Source: Phymatolithon calcareum | Taxonomy: Eukaryota; Rhodophyta; Florideophyceae; Hapalidiales | NCBI GenBank assembly: GCA_977006965.1 | Contig: OZ345357.1 | Coordinates: 2,976,001 to 3,040,000, forward strand | Direction: 5' to 3' | DNA: 64,000 nt | Shown here: positions 12,035-23,286 of the stretch, one piece after another | How the letters are laid out: the number at the start of each line of letters is the position of its first letter | Position numbering within the stretch: position 1 is the stretch's first letter | Program-made: the position numbers and the translations under genes | Notes under the pieces: model-generated | Database searches by the model: none | What the model was told of the DNA's origin: nothing | What the model saw: only the letters and a program-made list of their open reading frames with translations

Positions 12035-12421
12035 CTAGCTTGGAATTCCAATTCGTAAAAGTGACGACATCATCTGAAAAGAATTGACATATCCTAAAGA
12101 TTTCGCGGTCTCCTTAAGAAATATACCTCGTCGTGATGTATCTAAATTCATGTGACGAAGAAACGTTTTTCTGGTCTCTTCGTCAAGTCTAGAAGCCCTC
12201 AGAAGAGTCGAAGATATACTGTTTCTGCAGACTTGGGGCTCAAAGCGCAAACTATCTCCCATTGCAGAGGTACAATAATATATCGAGAGAACAGTAGCAT
12301 AAAGCCAGCAGTTCCCATCACCGGGTACATCTACTATTGTCCATAGTCTTGAGTCAGGAGCTATACTAAGGTTTGCAATCATATTAAACGATAGAGTATG
12401 AAAATTTTCACAGATGCACAC
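12035..12421 (-). pseudogene. OTU-like cysteine protease domain fragment of a Helitron-like element
   Basis: The minus-strand frame contains TIVDVPGDGNCWLYAT, the OTU-family catalytic signature (D-G-x-C with the nucleophilic cysteine), followed by about 70 residues of plausible helical sequence. It ends after LLRIGIPS before a catalytic histidine is reached, so it is partial. It lies directly downstream of a PIF1-type helicase on the same strand. OTU domains are known accessory domains of some Helitron/Helentron proteins, which supports one eroded transposon protein rather than a host deubiquitinase. Confidence 0.6.
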
Positions 12422-13908
12422 AATGACAATGTGTGTGAACGTTCTATCCTTTCTACAGTATTTGGATTAAAGCAAGCTCGCAAAATATCAAAATAATATT
12501 CTCTTGAACCAAAATGCAGCTTTTGTTTTCGTGTATTGCTTTGGGTTCTCGCATTTATATTCAACTGAGATATTTTTGAAGATTGTTTCGGTGGATAGAG
12601 ATCGATTTCTTCAGGCTCCCCACTCTCATTAGCTAGATCTATTTTCAAATCTGTACATTTGTTCACCTCATCAGGAAAAAGCGATCCATTGTAGTAGCTA
12701 GTTAATGTTTGATCACAGAGAAGGTCAAGTCGTTTTTCCTCTTCGAGAACCTCTTTAGAGGGCCTGAAATATTTGAAATCCTCATGACTTAGCCTTTCAC
12801 AGAGAAAGAGACCTCTTAATTTCGTGACACGTGATAAAAGTACATAGAGAGATGTTGGATGTCTTCCACCTTCTGAGAGAGTGTACGACAAAATGGCCTT
12901 ACAAGTAGTCCCTGTAATGTATGAATTGTTGCTGCAAACAACGGAGATATTGGCACTTGTGTAATTTTTATGCTGAAAGATCTTTGCGTCATACAATTGA
13001 CACGAACTGTCTGTGTTTGAGGAAGAATAGGAATTGTATTTACAGGATACATACGTGGAACACCGGGAAAGCGGTGCTTTAGCGTGTTCTGATCGATAGC
13101 CACATACACTATTTCTGGATGAGCTGTGGCTATTTTCATTGAACCATTTTCCAGATTTGTATCATTGAAAACAGTACTCTCTGAGAACTGACAACCAACG
13201 ATAGTTCCGGTGGATCCATTTGCTAATCCAAGCTTCGGGTTAATATTCTGAGTAATGTAAACTGGCATACCTGGAAATATCGGACGCAGAGGTGAGAGCC
13301 TTTGCAGCTTGTTGTCGCCAAGTTTGAAAAGTTCATTCATTTTCTCCAAACTTGGCCTTATGCCTCTTTTAATCGCATTGAACTTAGCTGGGCATATTAT
13401 AGGAACTGCTCTAGAGCTAGATCTCTTCGCTATTTCAGCTATGCCTAGCCAATGAATGGAATGCCTACTTGTATTCCCTTGAACTGCCACTGGAAAAGCA
13501 ATGATTTCTTTCGCTTGCTGCTGCTGGAAATCTATGTGTACTTCCGTATTTGATAAAGATGGATCTAGATACCTACTGTTTAATACAGTAAAATCATCTT
13601 CAGTATGTGTACCTGCTCGAAGTCTGCTAAGTAATGCCCCATATAATGGATCATCATGATGTCTCATGTTTTCCGTTAGATTTACTACGATGTTAAACAT
13701 TCGCCATAAAAGAAACCCAGTTGTGTTGTTTGTTTTTAAACTATCCTCTACTGAATACTTCAGAGAGTTCTGGTCATCAGGACCACCAGTACTTCTGGAT
13801 AGCGAAGGAAAGCTTGACAAACAAGCAGGAGCTGCAAAAATAAATTTCTCGAAGCAGGGAGGAAGCTGGGCAAAGTCACCTGCTGTAACAATATGAACCC
13901 TTGGAGAG
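12379..13908 (-). pseudogene. PIF1-type helicase fragment (Helitron-like RepHel, C-terminal part)
   Basis: The minus-strand frame from 13908 shows superfamily-1 PIF1 motifs in order: VTAGDFAQLPP (motif III), LTENMRH (IV region), GMPVYITQNI with GLANGSTGTIVG, then AATIHTLQG (V). One base is missing at a CCC run (12910-12912), after which the next frame continues TTCKAILSYTLSEGG and SLYVLLSRVTKLRGLFL (VI) and runs to 12379. Walker A/B and the HUH Rep nuclease are absent because the 5' end is cut at 13908, where an NB-ARC gene fragment begins. The helicase would unwind DNA during rolling-circle transposition. With the OTU fragment downstream, a Helitron/Helentron remnant is the best explanation. 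Confidence 0.75.
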
Positions 13909-14092
13909 CCGTTGAGAAGGCGCACGACTGCCAAATCAAAACCTTTGTCGACGTTTCACATTCGGCTTAAGACTGAAATGGGCATACAAGCCTGGTTTCG
14001 CAGCACGAAAGGACTTGTGTACAGATCGGCGATCGTGTGGTCCACCACTACACTATTCATTCTCTGCAGCTTTACAAATCTAGCTGGTCCAA
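13909..14092 (-). pseudogene. Captured fragment of the NB-ARC gene (third copy)
   Basis: This 184-bp stretch is homologous to 8308-8490 (copy A) and 20155-20335 (copy B), the segment encoding VDHTIADLY through AVVRLLNG. It is cut sharply on both sides: helicase sequence begins at 13908 and a repeat beginning CTGGTCCAAATTAATGAG begins at about 14091. A spurious open frame runs from its AVVRLLNG end into the helicase. Confidence 0.8.
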
Positions 14093-14455
14093 ATTAATGA
14101 GATATCTTCCCCCTTATGGTCCAGACTCATCATGAGCCTCGACCTCGGAACGCCGTGCACGTCAGCTGCACTGAGTGGACATATCCCGTACATTTCACAG
14201 TTAGGATCGTAACACTGAAGTGGCTATATGCTCTAAAAGAACTGAAAAAACAGTATTCTTGCGTTACGATCCAAACACTTAAATGCAGTGTATATAATAA
14301 TCTACATGACCCACTCTAGGACCACTGCCCCTATGGTCCAGATATACAAATAATCCCCTTCTGGTCCAAATGAATGAGATATCTTCCCCCTTATGGTCCA
14401 GACTCATCATGAGCCTCGACCTCGGACCGCCGTGCACGTCTGCTGCACTGAGAGG
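14091..14455. repeat. Two direct copies of the GGTCCAGACTCATCATGAGCC repeat
   Basis: About 90 bp at 14091-14180 (CTGGTCCAAATTAATGAGAT...GCACTGAG) recurs at 14362-14452 with few changes. Inverted relatives lie at 11326-11460 and 23190-23290, and shorter ones at 10864-10940 and 22755-22830. The unit includes CCACTGCCCCTATGGTCCAG (near 14321). No coding sequence. Confidence 0.75.
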
Positions 14456-14965
14456 ACAATTTAGAACACCGTTTAATGTCCGTCGGTTACATTTAGAGTA
14501 CAATTTTTAAAAAAAAATTAAACAAAAAATTTACTTTAAAAAACTAAAGTTATGGTACTGCGCGAGCCTGCGAGCCCACAATTCCATAACTTTATTCCAT
14601 AACTTTAGTTATGGTATTATACAGAGATGAGGAGATTATGATACCCTCTAATTGACTAATTTGATTGGACGAGAGAGTCGAAATCCTGTGATTTGATTGG
14701 ACTTTTCTCTGTGATTTCATTGGACGACTCAGAGATTAAAATTTGTAGATTTTGTAACTTAAAATAATTGAAAAATCAGAGATTAAAATTTCAAGATTTT
14801 TTAAAAAAATTTTAAAACAAAATATCTTCTCAATATTTCATTAAAAGTTCGTTTTGTCAGTTTTTCCCATGTGTCTTTCACGAATTCTGCAGGATGATGT
14901 CGTTTTGTAGAATCTATATTTTTAAAATTCACGGACAGACCTATGTAAGTCTGTCCGTGATCTCC
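14455..14965. repeat. Third copy of the A/T-rich block ending in the CACGGAC palindrome
   Basis: It starts with GAACACCGTTTAATG, passes GTTATGGTACTGCGCGAGCC (14550) and ends in the palindrome 14930-14959. It corresponds to 9845-10320 and 21727-22205 but is clearly more diverged and carries a small tandem duplication of TTCCATAACTTTA. A short piece of the same block is at 23376-23412. Confidence 0.75.
14930..14959. repeat. 30-bp palindrome, copy 2 of 3
   Basis: CACGGACAGACCTAT / GTAAGTCTGTCCGTG. Same family as 10285-10314 and 22170-22199; together with 10285 it brackets the helicase/OTU relic. Confidence 0.8.
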
Positions 14966-16784
14966 AAGCCAATAACAACGTCCTCAATATGGATGTGCGG
15001 CATGGACGTGTTATGAAGTCGTAGTGGCGAAGTTTCATATATAAATCTGGGGGGTACACTTGAGGCGCGAAAAAGAAGATTTAACTCTACATCAATATTC
15101 CTGCGGGACCAGTCTGAGTATAGCACAAACTGAAGTCTTGAGGATGTGGGTGGCTGGAGTTAAGAGATCCCTGTTGGCGTGCACAAAGGTGAAGGTTTTG
15201 AGACTCCATACGTCAGTTCTGTTGGTGGTGTTTGGGCAAGACACTGCACCGGAGCTACAGGCTTCTGGGCTAGGAGCATCCACTGATGTCGTAGTGCAGT
15301 TGAGAGGACAGCACCTAAAAGTTGCACGTGGACAAGCAAATAGACCGCACTTCGAGGAGTAATGCAGGACACACAATCTTCCGTGGTGGGAAAGTTGGAA
15401 TAAATCTTAATGGGACGGACAGCGGAGCAAAGAAGTCATTGAATGGAAATAGACATACCCAGGCTGTGTCGGTCGTAGTCGCCATTTCACATAAGCTCGG
15501 ATCAAGGACATGCATGGAGTTAAAGCACTATGAAAGTTTCGTGTAAGATCGCAATGTGTCGTGGAAATACTCATGATGAGAGACATGTGCAACTGGGATC
15601 TACGGTGGTACTGGCTTGGACACATTCTTAGAATGCACGAGCGCCGCCTGGTCCGATATCGGCGTTCTTCAAGACCGTGTGGTAGGTCGGGTGATAGTTC
15701 TTTGGAGCCATTGTTCCTTCTCAGGACCTCGAACTCGTGTGGTTTTTCGACAGGACCGTCAGCGCACAATGAAATTGATGGGAAAACAAATTCCACCACT
15801 TGCGCACGTGCGAAAGTGATGATTTCGTGCTTCCGTGCTATGGACCCGGACACGAGATTAAATACCAAGTTGATTCGATCACCCTTGCATGTGTTTGGCG
15901 CCGCGGTCGCGTCGATTAGTTTGCATTATATGCGGCTAAGCTGCAGGAGGCTATAGTAAAAACTCTCGTGATACGCCTTAAATTTCTGCTACCCAGATCC
16001 ATCACATCACTTTAGCGCATCCAAAAAATTTTGAGAAATATTTTCTTCCTGCTTCGCACTAGAACTGCAGCAGGTGTCAATTCTGAGTTCATGAACCGAC
16101 AGTTCCAAGGCACCGCTGAATGAAGAAAACTAACTCCGGTCGGAACTGCATTATGAAGACCTCTGAAACTATAAAAAAGAAGTTCTGAAACTGCTGTTGA
16201 AAAAGTATTTCCCAAAAACTCTGTTGATAAAGTTTGAAAACTTTACATTTTTAGATCCTGGCCAATTTTTGCGCCCCCAGTGTAGTACGCTTTGTCAGAA
16301 TTCAGTTTAAACACATATATGTTAATTCTCACTGTACCACGCTGATTTTTGAAATTACGAAGCTTGTTTCGTAAGCAGAGACGAAATGATTACGTGTTGC
16401 GTTTTGTGGGATCCTCAGCTCTTTTCACGTTTTTTACCCTAAAAATCTAACTCTGGCACTGGCTCCAGCTTTCCAATGGCAAATTCAGTTTTCGTTTGCC
16501 TTCAAAAGTAAACTTTGGGGAAGTTCATTGGGGCTTGTACAAAAGTGAGATCTATGTTTATTTGAGGCCTCTCTATCGCGCATCTATTCACTGCACAAGA
16601 GTCTATAGAATCGCTCCCTCTTCCAATGGCCGCTGTCGACCTTCGCATGTTTCTGTCTCTCCGTGCTATCCACTTCGATTTTTCTTTGCCAGAATAGGTG
16701 TCCGCTCCTTGGACCTCTTTGGGATCTCTGGAGGAAATAAAAATATCCGTAATGAGTTCAGAAACAATACCCTTTGTAACACGG
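14966..16784 (+). pseudogene. Non-LTR retrotransposon C-terminal relic in repeat-rich spacer
   Basis: Most of this interval has only short open frames. Near 15603-15660 the plus strand encodes RWYWLGHILRMHERRL, matching the W-(L/F)-GH-(I/V)-x-RM motif common at the C-terminus of LINE reverse transcriptase proteins. The surrounding frame (15561-15956) does not otherwise resemble a family. I infer an eroded LINE 3' end; no RT core motifs are present here. Confidence 0.4.
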
Positions 16785-17090
16785 CACCCTGTCTTGCGCC
16801 GGATGATCGCTGCCTGAGCGAGGGTTGGTGAAAGGACACGAACATGGGGTATTTAGCAGTCCCCTATTTACGCCGGATGATTGATCGCTGTACGAGCACC
16901 GGCCGGTGAACGGACGCCAACGCGGAAACCTCCGCAGTCCTCGTTTCGAACGGGTCCTATCACCTTGCTTTCGCTGACGGGTGCGTGCGTGGCGACTAGA
17001 CTGTCATTGTCACCTCCCTAAGCGGTTCGGAATCAGCCTTGCGGATTTATTTACATCCGTTCGGAATTGCGAGAGCACTCGTTTGTACAC
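16785..17090. repeat. Interspersed repeat R1, copy 1
   Basis: About 305 bp beginning CCCTGTCTTGCGCCGGATGA and ending GAGCACTCGTTTGTAC aligns closely with 25797-26110. Each copy has an internal diverged duplication (CGCCGGATGAT...GTGAAxGGAC). In this copy it abuts the 3' end of NB-ARC-WD40 copy B; in the other it interrupts a retrotransposon. Confidence 0.85.
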
Positions 17091-20000
17091 AAGCGAACAG
17101 GAAATACCCAAGTAGAGTGTCTTCTACGGGTACGATCACGTAAACCGAGAAATTGTGGCCGTATGCTTCTGCCGTATATGCGGGGAAAGAATGCGGCCTT
17201 ACCTGCGGTGTTTGCTGTCCACAATTCCGAACAGTCATCTCTGCTTCCGTGTCCGTCACTTCATATTTAGTGTTCACGCCATGCTTGCTCGACGTTTCAC
17301 CTTGACAATAACCCGATCCTTGGACCGATTTCCAAACGCAATTTCACTTGTCTCAATTACAAATGATGACAACACCATCACGGCCTCGGGACACAACGTG
17401 CGGCCCGTCTCCGCTTTCAGATATGGCCTCAACATACGTCTTGTGCTCTTCCAAGGCATCTTCAATTTGAATTCTCGATTCAACGTCCCAGATGCGAACA
17501 GTTTTGTCCACCGATCCCGAAACGCTCCGTTAACCATTCGAGCTGAACGAAATTTGCCCGTACACGAGTCCCACAAACGTACCGTCCCATCTTCCGACAC
17601 AGACGCAACTCGAAACCATCACGGCTTAATGAAACGGCCCACAACCGTGCGGAATGTCCGTATTCAAACTCAGTTGCTTCTGCTTCCACACGTGTGTCCC
17701 AAATGCGAACAATACCATCAAAAGACCCGGAAAGTATTGTTTCCCCGTTAGGAGGAAACGAAACACTTGTTCCGTAGCAGTGCACACTTGCGGATGTCCA
17801 CGAATTTCTCCGACTGTTGGCGTCCCACAATCGAACAGTGCCATCATGGGATACTGATGCAATTTGACTTCCATCAGGACTGAATCTAGCACAATTCACA
17901 CAATCCGTGTGTCCTGACGCTGTAAAGTGATCAAGTCCAAGCACGAACAATCCCGTAAAGGACTGAAACAGGATTACTTTGAATCGTGAGTTTTCCCGTC
18001 CTCTATTCCGGTGGGCGTTTCGTGAGCTGCACAAAGGTAGGTAGCATCAGAGGAAGACTCGCCCATATCTTCGGAACTCTGTGGGGCTTTTAACACCCAA
18101 TTTGGCAGTAAACCGGCACCCAAAACGCTGTTTTCAGGAATATTGTAAGTACCGATTTTCGAAAATGGCAAGCTAGCAGCGAATTTTTTTGTCGGTAATG
18201 GTAGAGAACGGAATGGAAAAGACGAAACGAACCTCGGTTCAGCGATTGCGAGAGTGAATAAGCCAGGAAGAGGCTGCAAAAATTATCAGTTCACAATTTT
18301 TCGCGGGAATGTGTCACGACAAAAGTTATCAAAAAATTAGAAAACGGCGCATGCTAGCATGCGACGGGTCGGGGGCGGTTTGTGCGCTAAATGACGGACC
18401 GCACTAAAGCTCTGCATTGGCCAAGAAGTGTCTTAAGCATGAGAGCATTTACAGTAAGAGCGCCTGAGGCAGACGACTGTGCACTGCAACGGCGCATGGC
18501 CGAATTGATTTGGCACGACTCCTCCCAAACCCCTTCGAAACACCGCACACATATTATGATATGAGCATAGTATCATTTTTTTGTAAGTTTGCTTCCAAAA
18601 TCTGCGTTTTTTTTAGCGCCTATCGATGACACATACACTAATACTCCGAGTACAAAATCGATGTACGAGCAAACTTACATCGCCTCTCTCTTCCTAACGA
18701 AGCAAGAAGGTAGCTTGAGCGCTACAGATCTGTAGTCGTAGGGGTTCTCTCCACCATTTCCGAAAAAAATAAATGATGTCGGCAGAGAAAGAAAAAACAT
18801 GGTCCTTGTAAAAATGCAAAAAAAGTGCCAGTTTACTCCCAAATCAAGTTTATTTTATTTAAAAATAAACTTGAATTGAAAATGCACACACACAGACGAA
18901 ATGTACTGTCATCTGATCTTGGCATCAACCGTTGGCCCGTCCCACGGAATGCAACAGAACTTATGCAATCCCCGTACGCGTCGGCATCTTTGAATATAGA
19001 GCTCCCTGTGCAACCGTCCAAGAGTTTCAGTGTACCATCAATCAGATCCGTTGCAACCGCTTGTTCGCCATTCGAAACAGCGACACAATTGACACTGCAC
19101 TGCTGCAGGACTTCTCGAATCTGTGCACCGATGCTCGCCTCCCAAATCATCAACGTACAATCCTCAGAACATGAAAATATCTTCTCACCATCGCTACTCA
19201 TAGCAACGCCCCATACCCGCTCGCTGTGCCCTTCGAAAACGCGCACTGGCGACTCAGTTGTCGCCCATTCCCAGACTGCGATCGATTAGTCATCCGACCC
19301 AGTGATGATTGTTTTGGATGCAGCAGCAAACGATAAGCATCTTACAGTCTGATTGTGTCCTTGTCACCTGTCGACGCATTTACGACTACAACATCACTGC
19401 TTGCTCCTGATGCGACAAAACGTCCACACGGAGAACAATCAACTGTCCAGCACTTTCCTCTCACGGGGATCTCCATGATCTGCACGCTGCGCGAATCTGG
19501 AAAAAAAGAGTTCACGTGTTGCAAATACGACTTTCGTGTGTACGATTCGACGCTTTTCAAGTACGCGTCTACATCCGCGATCTCCGTCCTTGTCTTTAAC
19601 AGCCGTCCGCACACTTGGAACAGAAACGGTCGCTGTCCTTCCTTTACTCATCCCCACGAAAATTTTATTCCTTTCCAAAGCAATTCGAAGCTCTGTATCA
19701 CTCTTTGTAGAATAAGTTCGTCCCCAAGCGTCAGCAGACAGTCAAAGTCTGCTTTCGGTGCCAACATACCACCGATATCACCTCGTGCATAAGTCCAACG
19801 CGCATCCAACAAAAGAACGCCAAGCTCCATCATCAAATCTGCAGACACCAGGTGTCTGCCAAGTTCCATAAGAATAAATCTGTCCTCTCCGACGGACCAC
19901 CATGGTCTCGCTTTCTGTGCCAACAACGTTTGCTCACATGAATAACCTAATTCTGCAATCAACGAATCTTCAAATATGTCCAGTTTCGATGACATATATC

Positions 20001-20690
20001 CATTCAGAAGCTGTGTATAACATATCGAGCTTGTCTTCATCCTTTCCCCCTGTCGTTTACAAAACTCCAATTCTAGATCGTGCAGCATAGGACCGATTTC
20101 TTCCCCCGCCCTTCTCCATCGTCCCGAAAGGTGAGCTTGCGAAGACTCAACCCGTTGAGAAGGCGCACGACTGCCAAACGAAATCCTTTGTCGACGTTCC
20201 ACATTCGGCTTAAGACTGAAATGGGCATCCAAGCCTGGTTTCGCATCACGCAAAGACTTGTGTACAGATCGGCGATCGTGTGGTCCACCATAGCACCATG
20301 CGTTTTCAGCAGCTTTACAAATCTTTCTTCCACGATTTTAAGTCTTAGGGAGTGTTCTGCGTTCAAGCTCCGGCCCCCTGGGCCTTGCTCTTCCCCAAAT
20401 TCAATGCTCTGTTTCTCCAGCAGTGAAGCATATTCGCCACATGCACGTTCAAAATCTCCATATTCACTTGCGATGAAACACACTGCGCTTTCTGCAACTG
20501 CTAGTGCTGTCGGCAACGCGCCGCAACTCTTTAGGATCATCGCAATACTCTTTCTCACGTTCCCGGTGACTTCTGAAAGCCCGTACTTCGCAGCATCTTG
20601 TTTCGCATGCGTCATAAACATCCTCACAGACACGTCCCCTAGTGCATCCGCTGCCCACAGCAACGCCCGTTCCCCCTTGCTGTGCTCTTC
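17047..20690 (-). pseudogene. NB-ARC-WD40 gene, copy B, 3' module (interrupted)
   Basis: Counterpart of 5902-8824. The open frame 20073-20798 carries an NB-ARC tail (LKSCGALPTALAVAES) and the following helical region (VDHTIADLYTSLCVM). The frame 19648-20253 continues the helical segment, and 18833-19246 and 17274-18034 hold WD40 blades (GHSERVWGVAMSSDGEKI, FSPDGSQIASVSHDGTVRLW). Frame changes occur between all blocks. A foreign block of about 970 bp sits at 17915-18886 inside a WD40 blade and replaces about 43 bp present in copy A. The 3' end merges with repeat R1 near 17090. The second L of GLPLAL is retained but the GL is altered to AL, consistent with decay. Confidence 0.75.
17915..18886. 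mobile_element. Insertion inside WD40 copy B, with repeat R2 and CAAGTTTATTT ends
   Basis: Copy A reads through a WD40 blade where copy B carries these extra bases. The left part (17925-18095: AAGTCCAAGCACGAACAATC ... CTGTGGGGCTTTTAA) is repeat R2, also found at 26207-26390 and inverted at 56764-56840. The right end is a foldback, CAAGTTTATTTT near 18848 and AAAATAAACTTG near 18866, and copy A homology resumes right after it. No protein recognised; a non-autonomous DNA transposon or composite is inferred. Confidence 0.65.
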
Positions 20691-21600
20691 TAGAACACGC
20701 ACTGGCGACTCAAATGTCTCCCATTCCCAGACTTCGATCGATCCATCATCCGACCTTGAGACAATTGTTCGAAGCAGCAAACGATACACACAATACAAGG
20801 TCAGTATGTCCTTTCGGCCGCTTCAATATGTCACATGTCGACGCATCTGCGACTACAACATCACTGTCTGCGCCTGATGCGCGTGATGCGACAAAACGTC
20901 CACATGGAGAACAATCAACTGCATCGCAATACCCTCCCACGGGGATGTCCATGACCTGCGCGCTTTGCGGACCTTGGGAAAACAGGTTCACGAATCGCAA
21001 ATATGGCTTTGGTGTGTGCCATTCCACTCTTTTCAAGTGCGCTTCTACAGCTGCGTTCTCCGTTGAAAAGTCGTTCGCACACTGAGAACAGAAACGGTCG
21101 CTGCCCCTCCGTTACTCTTCCCCACGACAACTGTATTTCTTTCGAAAGCAATTTGAAGCCATGTCGGATTCTTTGAGGAACAAGTTCGTCCCTAAGAGTC
21201 AGAAAACAATCAAACTCTGATTTCAGTCCCAACACCGCACCGATCTTACCAAGTTCATGTGTCCAACGCCCATCCAACAAAAGACCACCAAGCTTCATCA
21301 TCAAATCTGCAGACACCAGGTGTCTGCCTAGTTACATATGGATATATCCCCCTCTCCTACAGACCACCACGCTCTCGGTTTCTTAGTCAACAACATCCGC
21401 TCAAATGAATAACACTGATCTGCAACCAACGATTCTCCACACGTGCTCAGATCCGGTGCCAGATATCCGTTCAGAAGCTGTGTGTACCATACTGATATTG
21501 TCTTCATTGCTCCGACTGTCGTTTACAAAAGTACAATTACAAATCATGCAGCATGAGACCACCTTCTTTCCCCCACCTTCTTTCCCCCACCCTTATGCTG
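20691..21600 (-). pseudogene. Truncated NB-ARC-WD40 module B1
   Basis: Equivalent to 8825-9712: helical part (SADLMMKLGGLLLDGRW near 21310), then YCDAVDCSPCGRFVASRASG (about 20930) and the first WD40 blades (SRSDDGSIEVWEWE, then PVRVLEEHSKG). It fuses to the NB-ARC segment at the same position as copy A, so the internal deletion predates the duplication of the locus. Confidence 0.6.
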
Positions 21601-21825
21601 AGTACTATGGAAACTGTTATCAGCAGTTTCTATCCTAGTTTCCAAAGATTAGTCCATTTTATTGGTACTAAAACCAGGAGAGTACGATTCCTTATGTTAG
21701 AAGTTCGAACTCAGAACTCGTTTTAACAATATGAATTTAGAACACCATTTAACGTCTGTCGGTTACGTTTAGAGTACAATTTTTTAAAAAACATTAAACA
21801 AAAAATTTAATTTTAAAAACTAAAG

Positions 21826-23286
21826 TTATGGTACTGCGCGAGCGAGCGAGCCCACCAATATGGTATTATACGCGATGCGAAAAGTTACGGAACTCGGTGT
21901 CCTTGCCATTCATTGGTGCACATAAGTTGCACTAATAGGATAGAATTCAAATCCGTACATTTTACTGGTGCATCGTTCACGCACTCATTGGAGGAAAATC
22001 TTTTTCGGCAACCTGATTGGCACGTTAAGAGGGATTAAAATTTGAAGATTTTTTGAAATAAAATATCTTGTAAAATCATCCTTGAAACACGAGTTTGTCA
22101 GTTTTTCCCATGTACCTTACACAAATTCCGAAGGATGGTGTCGTTTTGTAAAAACATACTTTTAAAAATCACGGACGGACTTACGTAAGTCTGTCCGTGC
22201 ATTTCTATCCACCAACCATGTTTAATGTCATACAACAACACGTGGTGTGCACGGAGTGGAGGAAGAGGTGGATCAAGTGTTCCAGCTTTTACTGTATGGA
22301 ATTCCTCAACTTCAATGACCCCGTCAGATACACAGTGCAGGGGAGAGGGAGTATCCTGCTGCCATCGGGGAGCTATGTAATATCTGGTTGAGAGGGATGT
22401 GGGCACACCCGAGAGAGCGAAATTGAACTCTTAGGACCAACTAACACTTTTACAGCTACTATAGCTTCTGGGAGTTGTGATATACTTGTGCGGCGGTCGA
22501 AACAGACCCATCCCAAAGCGAGGGCAAATCAGGTCAGAAGAAGTACTAAGATGGGCTAATTGAATGCAGGCCTCTTTCGTCTATGTCGGATAAGCTCGAA
22601 AAATGCTCACACGTGCACTTGTGCTCTAGAGAAGCAAGCGGAAGGATCAAACCTGTAAACCCATCAGAGGCAATCTTTCAAAATGAACAAACTGTAAAGA
22701 TAGGCCATGTCTAGCCATCCCTGCTCGTACTGCTCATACTCGCTTCCACTCAAATATTGGACCACAGGGGCAGTGGTTCGTCCTGGGGCTAAATATATTG
22801 CTTTCAACACTAGCATTGAGTATCACTGCCAGTTGGAATATAATAGCTAAAATTAAGAGAAAAACTCATCCGTATGATAAATTTGATGAATAGTGCATTT
22901 TCGCTGATTTGGGGTCATGAAGGACGATCTTTAAATTCGATTAAATTTTCGGTGAAAAGTTCATTTTCGTCAATATCTCGGAACCCTTTTGTCCAATTTG
23001 ACCGGAGATACGCGCAATGAATTTTAGGGTTTTGAGATCCGACCACTTTAGTGAGCATAATTTAGCATGATTTTGTGCCCTGTCCAGTTTTTTGTATGAT
23101 ATTGTGCATCCACATACATACAGCACATGGTGTCATCTTTTCTCTTCATAGTGTACAAGTCCACTCTATGCAGTTTATGTGCTCCTCGTTCGAGGCTCAT
23201 GATGAGCCTGGACCACAAGAGAGGAGAATTAATATCGATTGGACCAAATGGGGACTATACATTTATCTGGACCACAGGGGCAATGA
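21826..23286. repeat. Long direct repeat, copy B
   Basis: Near-identical partner of 9952-11426. Similarity ends abruptly after CTGGACCACAGGGGCAATG at 23286, where copy A continues into TCCGTCCTGG. It includes the palindrome at 22170-22199. Confidence 0.85.
22170..22199. repeat. 30-bp palindrome, copy 3 of 3
   Basis: Identical to 10285-10314, offset 11885 bases. Confidence 0.85.

Noticed and set aside
12816-13934. A single 372-codon gene beginning MAVVRLLNGSPR
   Set aside because: The first residues come from the NB-ARC fragment and only read into the helicase by chance; the helicase lacks Walker A and is frameshifted at 12910.
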